A DNA stretch of 9,686 bases from Bacillota bacterium. Its GTDB lineage: Bacteria; Bacillota; Clostridia; Acetivibrionales; JAFADI01. The notes under the pieces were generated by a model. It ran no database searches and was not told the origin of the DNA. It was given only the letters and a program-made list of their open reading frames with translations. Position 1 is the first letter of the stretch; the number at the start of each line of letters is the position of its first letter. The position numbers were made by a program, and so were the translations under genes. The stretch lies in assembly GCA_023424965.1 (NCBI GenBank), contig JAFADI010000209.1:1-9686 (forward strand), read 5' to 3'. Shown in pieces: positions 6,564 to 9,686 of the stretch.

Positions 6564-7507
6564 ATACTGTTCCCCCTCTCCTGGGCCATTGCCGCGGCCC
6601 CTATCAAAGCTGCATCATAAAGAAGTGCGGTACGCTCAATTTTCAAATTTCTGTTTGCCTCCATGAAAGCTTCCCGCTTCACTGTACTTTTCAGTGAATC
6701 AATGAAGAGGTCCATATCCATTGATACACCGCCTCCTAAAATTACTTTTGAAGGATTGACGACGTTTGCGACACTTGCGATCGCTTTTCCTAGAAAATGT
6801 CCTGTCTCATGATAAATTTTCGAAGCCAGTTTATCTCCTGCCCTTGCCATATCTGCAATTTCTTTGGCACTCACGGCAAATCGGGCATCTTCTGAATCCA
6901 TCGCGGTCTCCTTTCGATATCTTCTTGCAATTGCCACCCCGGATGCGTAGGCTTCAAGGCATCCTTGGTTGCCGCAAGGACAGAGCTCCCCATTTTCAAC
7001 AACGTTGATATGGCCTATCTCCCCTGCATTTTTAAAAGCCCCGTTGTAAATTCTGCCGTTAAGGACCAGACCCCCGCCCACCCCATTGCTCACGGTAATC
7101 CAGACAAAATCCTCGTCATCTCTGCAAGCGCCAAAAATCTTTTCTCCCATGGCACATACGTTGACATCATTTCCAATGAAAACAGGTAATTTCAACTCCT
7201 CCGACAGAATGCCTGAAATATTGAAGTCTCTGATTCCGGAGAAGCAGGAATATATCCATACCCCCGTATCTGCATCTGCAAGTCCCGGGATTGCAACCCC
7301 CACACCGTCAAAGACCCCGCCTTGAAATTGCGCCTTCATTGCATAAACATTGCTTAAAATGATGTCAATGACCTGTTCTGCAGTAATCCCGCAGCTTATG
7401 GGAACCTTCACCTTGTGTATCACTTCCCCTTCACGGCTTACCATTCCGAGCATCAGCTTTGAGCCGCCAATATCGACGGCAATTGTGAGCTTGTTATTTC
7501 GCAGCAT
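6560..7507 (-). CDS. ROK-family sugar kinase
   Basis: A 315-residue ROK protein without an N-terminal helix-turn-helix, hence a kinase and not a NagC/XylR-type repressor. The ATP-binding motif DIGGSK is at 12-17, the catalytic-base segment GND at 112-114 (D114), and the glycine-rich GVGGG at 142-146. The sugar and zinc motif EIGH (163-166) is followed by CPCGNQGC (C176, C178, C183), so the zinc site is intact. ROK kinases phosphorylate hexoses such as glucose, fructose, allose, N-acetylglucosamine or N-acetylmannosamine with ATP; the specificity cannot be fixed here. GGAGGAG lies about seven bases before the ATG. The gene follows the oxidoreductase by 34 bases and overlaps the SIS isomerase gene, implying a kinase-then-isomerase step on the same sugar (inference). 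Confidence 0.92.
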   Translation of the reverse strand: MLRNNKLTIAVDIGGSKLMLGMVSREGEVIHKVKVPISCGITAEQVIDIILSNVYAMKAQFQGGVFDGVGVAIPGLADADTGVWIYSCFSGIRDFNISGILSEELKLPVFIGNDVNVCAMGEKIFGACRDDEDFVWITVSNGVGGGLVLNGRIYNGAFKNAGEIGHINVVENGELCPCGNQGCLEAYASGVAIARRYRKETAMDSEDARFAVSAKEIADMARAGDKLASKIYHETGHFLGKAIASVANVVNPSKVILGGGVSMDMDLFIDSLKSTVKREAFMEANRNLKIERTALLYDAALIGAAAMAQERGNSI

Positions 7508-7541
7508 AATTTGACTCCTCCGTTGAATTCAAGCGGACCTG

Positions 7542-8573
7542 CTAATTGATGCGCACCGTCCTTTTCTCTTGTGCCGACTGCAGGCAGCCAAGGATGATTT
7601 TTAGCGCCTCATAGCCTTCTTCTCCTGAAATGGCAGGCTTTTGACCCTTTACTATGCTTTCGATAAATGCGTCTGCCACCCCGGATTTACTCTGGCTGGC
7701 GTTGGTCTGGATTGGCGCAATCTGATAAAACTCGGCGGTCCCGTCCTGCAGTTGGAGGACAAGATCATATTGCGGGCTGTCATAGATCCTCATTAACCCT
7801 TTTTCAAAATACAGGGTTGTGCTGTTTTCCTCCCTGGCATAGGTCCAGCTGGAGACCAGCGTCCCAATCACTCCACTTTCGCTTTTCAACAGGCAAACGG
7901 CATTGTCGTCCACGGATATCAACTGGCCCTTCTGGTTTTTCTTATCCCGGACCTCCGCAAAGGCGGACACCTCAACAATATTCTCACCGATCAGCCACCG
8001 GACAAGGTCGGCTTTATGTATTCCCAGATCTGCGCTGCTTCCAAAAGCCGAATGCTCTTTTTTGAAAAACCAGGTTTCCTGCTTGTCGGCGGCCCAGTAT
8101 TCACATCCTTGATGTCCGAATACCGTTCTAAAGGTTAGAATCCTTCCCAGCCTGTTGCTCTGAATGATTTCCTTTGCTCTTTCGTGGGCAGGAGTCAGTC
8201 TTTGATTATGGCCGATCATAAGAAATTTTTCTGTCTCCTGGGCGGCTCTTATCATTTGATTTGCGTCTTCCAGCGTAGTCGCCATAGGTTTTTCACATAA
8301 AACGTGTTTTCCCGCCTTCAAGGCTTCCACCGTCATTTGGGCATGAAGTACATTGGTAGTGCAAACACAGACGGCATCCAATTCCTTAAGGGCCAATAGC
8401 TCCTTATAGTCGGTAAAAGCTTTTACTCCCAACTCTTGCGCTTTTTTCCAAACACGCTCCTTGACATTATCGCAGATTGCTATCAATTCCGCGTCAGGAT
8501 TTGCCATGAACTCGGGAATATGCCTGTTTAAAGCAATTGATCCGCATCCGATTACTCCGACTTTAATTTTCAT
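7542..8573 (-). CDS. Gfo/Idh/MocA-family NAD(P)-dependent sugar oxidoreductase
   Basis: A 343-residue protein of normal family length. The N-terminal Rossmann fold carries GCGSIA (9-14), with D35 in IAICD at the end of the second strand, which favours NAD over NADP. EKP (94-96) includes the conserved K95, and the catalytic DLGIHKAD segment (182-189) supplies D182, H186 and D189. Members oxidise or reduce a sugar hydroxyl or keto group; known substrates include inositol, glucose-fructose, 1,5-anhydro-sugars and glycosides oxidised at C3. AGGGGGG lies eight bases before the ATG. It is the first gene of the operon after the proposed LacI operator, and so the gene most directly under that control. 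The family is certain; the substrate is unknown. Confidence 0.93.
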   Translation of the reverse strand: MKIKVGVIGCGSIALNRHIPEFMANPDAELIAICDNVKERVWKKAQELGVKAFTDYKELLALKELDAVCVCTTNVLHAQMTVEALKAGKHVLCEKPMATTLEDANQMIRAAQETEKFLMIGHNQRLTPAHERAKEIIQSNRLGRILTFRTVFGHQGCEYWAADKQETWFFKKEHSAFGSSADLGIHKADLVRWLIGENIVEVSAFAEVRDKKNQKGQLISVDDNAVCLLKSESGVIGTLVSSWTYAREENSTTLYFEKGLMRIYDSPQYDLVLQLQDGTAEFYQIAPIQTNASQSKSGVADAFIESIVKGQKPAISGEEGYEALKIILGCLQSAQEKRTVRIN

Positions 8574-8590
8574 GCATTCGTCCCCCCTGA

Positions 8591-8623
8591 TTTTATATAC
8601 TTTGTGTATTAAGCTAGATCGAA
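8591..8623 (-). promoter_or_regulatory. Possible promoter of the sugar operon
   Basis: The 84-base gap before the oxidoreductase gene is AT-rich and has TATATA/TATAAA (8599-8592) on the minus strand, about 20 bases before the ribosome binding site. Hexamers at -35 spacing (for example TTCGAT at 8623-8618) match the sigma-A consensus poorly. A promoter is expected here because the repressor gene appears to terminate just upstream and an operator-like palindrome follows. The exact boxes are uncertain. Confidence 0.35.
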
Positions 8624-8626
8624 ATC

Positions 8627-8642
8627 ATCGAATCGATTCGAT
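8627..8642. promoter_or_regulatory. LacI-family operator, perfect 16-bp palindrome
   Basis: ATCGAATCGATTCGAT is its own reverse complement over all 16 bases, with a CpG at the exact centre, the hallmark of LacI/GalR/PurR operators (core AATCGATT). It lies between the lacI-type gene and the first structural gene, about 55 bases upstream of the latter's ATG. A third copy of the half-site ATCGAA occurs nine bases away at 8618-8623. The adjacent LacI protein is the obvious ligand. Binding is inferred; the symmetry is read directly. Confidence 0.75.
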
Positions 8643-8649
8643 TAATATG

Positions 8650-8675
8650 AAAAAAAATTAATCCGGTCTCCAGAT
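8650..8675 (-). terminator. Small intrinsic terminator overlapping the end of the lacI-type gene
   Basis: On the minus strand ATCTGG (8675-8670) pairs with CCGGAT (8666-8661) around a three-base loop, with one G-U pair. It is followed by the stop codon TAA and then eight U (8657-8650). The stem is short and lies inside the last codons, so efficiency may be partial. It would separate the repressor transcript from the operon. Confidence 0.5.
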
Positions 8676-9680
8676 CTTCAATGTTGCTTCCAGTAATTTC
8701 TGTTCTACACCGGCCCGCTTGTCTTCAATACATTTCACCACTGAAGCTGCAGCATCAAAGCCCAGTTTATAGGCGTTTGATTCGATATAGGCAATCTCTC
8801 CATCAAGACAAAAATTGTATTTGCTGAGAATATCGTATGCAAAAATAACGGGTCTGATTTTCCTGGACAAATCTTCACTTTTAAACAGCCTGTTTATAAT
8901 AGGCATAAAGAGGCCTGCCACAATAAGTCCTTCGATTTCATAGGCCTCAAACAGCTCGAAAGCCTTTTCGACACTGCCTTCACTGCCCTCATCAATTCTG
9001 AAGATCAAGCGGTCATCATAGGGAACCTGATAATCACTATGTGCTATTACGTAGCCTGCAACAGCGTCCAGATTCAATGTGGCACTTTGGGATTGGTTTA
9101 TAACTATCCCAATCCTCTTGATTTTTTGCTTGAATAGATACTCGACTGAATTGTAAAATGCTTTAACATTATCGTTATCTATATAGTTTACGTCAACATT
9201 TTTAGGAGGCTTTCCAATAAGCAGAAAAGGAATATTTTCCTTCTGGAGCTCCTCCAGATAGATTTGTGAATTCCGGGTATGGGTTATTATAGCGCCATCG
9301 ATAGGAAAGGACCAGTCTATTGGAAGACTGAAATTTTCATCACTTTCTATATCGTTGACCAACAGTATTTTATATCCTGTATGGGACAGAGAGTCCATGA
9401 TGCCGTTCAGCATCCTCAGAAAAAAAAGGTCGTTATCTTTGCTGTATTTAGAACAATACAGGCCTATGGTATTGGTTTTCCTGCTTGCCAGATTTCTTGC
9501 CACGGCATTTGGCTTATACCCGAGAAGCTCTATTTTCTCCAATACCTTTTTTTTCATTTCTTCAGATACCGGCCGTTTTCCGGTTAACACATACGATACG
9601 GTACTTGGAGAAACCCCAACCAGCTTGGCAACATCTTTGATTTTAATACTTTTGTTTTTATTTGCATCTTTGTCCTTCAT
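8658..9680 (-). CDS. LacI-family transcriptional regulator
   Basis: A 340-residue protein of the standard LacI architecture. The helix-turn-helix is at about 14-35 (IKDVAKLVGVSPSTVSYVLTG), and the hinge region with the minor-groove helix is PNAVARNLAS (57-66). A periplasmic-binding-like effector domain follows from about residue 71 (TIGLYC). Such proteins bind palindromic operators as dimers and release or bind DNA on sugar binding. The start at 9680 is the first in-frame ATG seen and gives about eight residues more than the commonest LacI start. Only six bases of upstream sequence are in the window, so the ribosome binding site and promoter cannot be checked. Its likely target is the 16-base palindrome directly downstream of its own stop codon. 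The inducer is presumably the imported sugar or an early intermediate. Confidence 0.93.
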   Translation of the reverse strand: MKDKDANKNKSIKIKDVAKLVGVSPSTVSYVLTGKRPVSEEMKKKVLEKIELLGYKPNAVARNLASRKTNTIGLYCSKYSKDNDLFFLRMLNGIMDSLSHTGYKILLVNDIESDENFSLPIDWSFPIDGAIITHTRNSQIYLEELQKENIPFLLIGKPPKNVDVNYIDNDNVKAFYNSVEYLFKQKIKRIGIVINQSQSATLNLDAVAGYVIAHSDYQVPYDDRLIFRIDEGSEGSVEKAFELFEAYEIEGLIVAGLFMPIINRLFKSEDLSRKIRPVIFAYDILSKYNFCLDGEIAYIESNAYKLGFDAAASVVKCIEDKRAGVEQKLLEATLKIWRPD

Positions 9681-9686
9681 AATATC

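Noticed and set aside
7667..8065. 132-codon plus-strand frame opposite the oxidoreductase gene
   Set aside because: Its Ser/Arg/Pro-rich composition is typical of a complement frame, and the oxidoreductase on the other strand is intact.
1..9686. Mobile elements, CRISPR arrays, tRNA or rRNA genes
   Set aside because: No transposase or integrase, no regularly spaced repeats, and no cloverleaf or rRNA segment were recognised on either strand.

Overview
The window looks like chromosomal DNA of a Gram-positive, low-to-medium GC bacterium, most likely Bacillota of the Clostridia type. The evidence is the strong GGAGG-type ribosome binding sites before most genes, a lipobox-anchored sugar-binding lipoprotein, a CUT1 sugar transporter without its own ATPase, and Bacillota-style LacI and ROK proteins. 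I cannot name the genus from the sequence.

There are two regions. The left edge (1-924, plus strand) holds the last 69 codons of a GGDEF diguanylate cyclase, followed 25 bases later by a complete sfsA. The rest (939-9680, minus strand) is one carbohydrate-utilisation locus converging on sfsA. In transcription order it encodes a LacI-family repressor; a Gfo/Idh/MocA NAD(P)-dependent oxidoreductase; a ROK sugar kinase; a GmhA-like SIS-domain sugar-phosphate isomerase; a xylose-isomerase-like TIM-barrel isomerase/epimerase; a lipoprotein solute-binding protein; two CUT1 permeases; and a ThuA-family protein. Spacings are short, and the kinase and SIS genes overlap by 4 bases (ATGA). The largest gene-free stretch, 161 bases between the second permease and thuA, has no clear gene.

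Regulation is partly visible. The lacI gene ends in a small hairpin whose U-tract follows the stop codon. Just downstream, in front of the oxidoreductase gene, lies a perfect 16-base palindrome with a central CpG, typical of a LacI-family operator. The simplest reading is that the repressor gene is a separate unit and its product represses the eight-gene operon until a sugar ligand appears. Two perfect inverted repeats without U-tracts flank the solute-binding-protein gene and probably set the transporter mRNA ratio by processing or stabilisation.

The combination of Gfo/Idh/MocA, TIM-barrel isomerase and ThuA is known from pathways that oxidise a sugar or glycoside (for example to a 3-keto form) before cleavage or isomerisation. 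No glycoside hydrolase is present. A ROK kinase plus an SIS isomerase would then carry a free sugar into central metabolism. The substrate is unknown, and this reconstruction is inference from gene families. I found no mobile element, CRISPR array, rRNA or tRNA.
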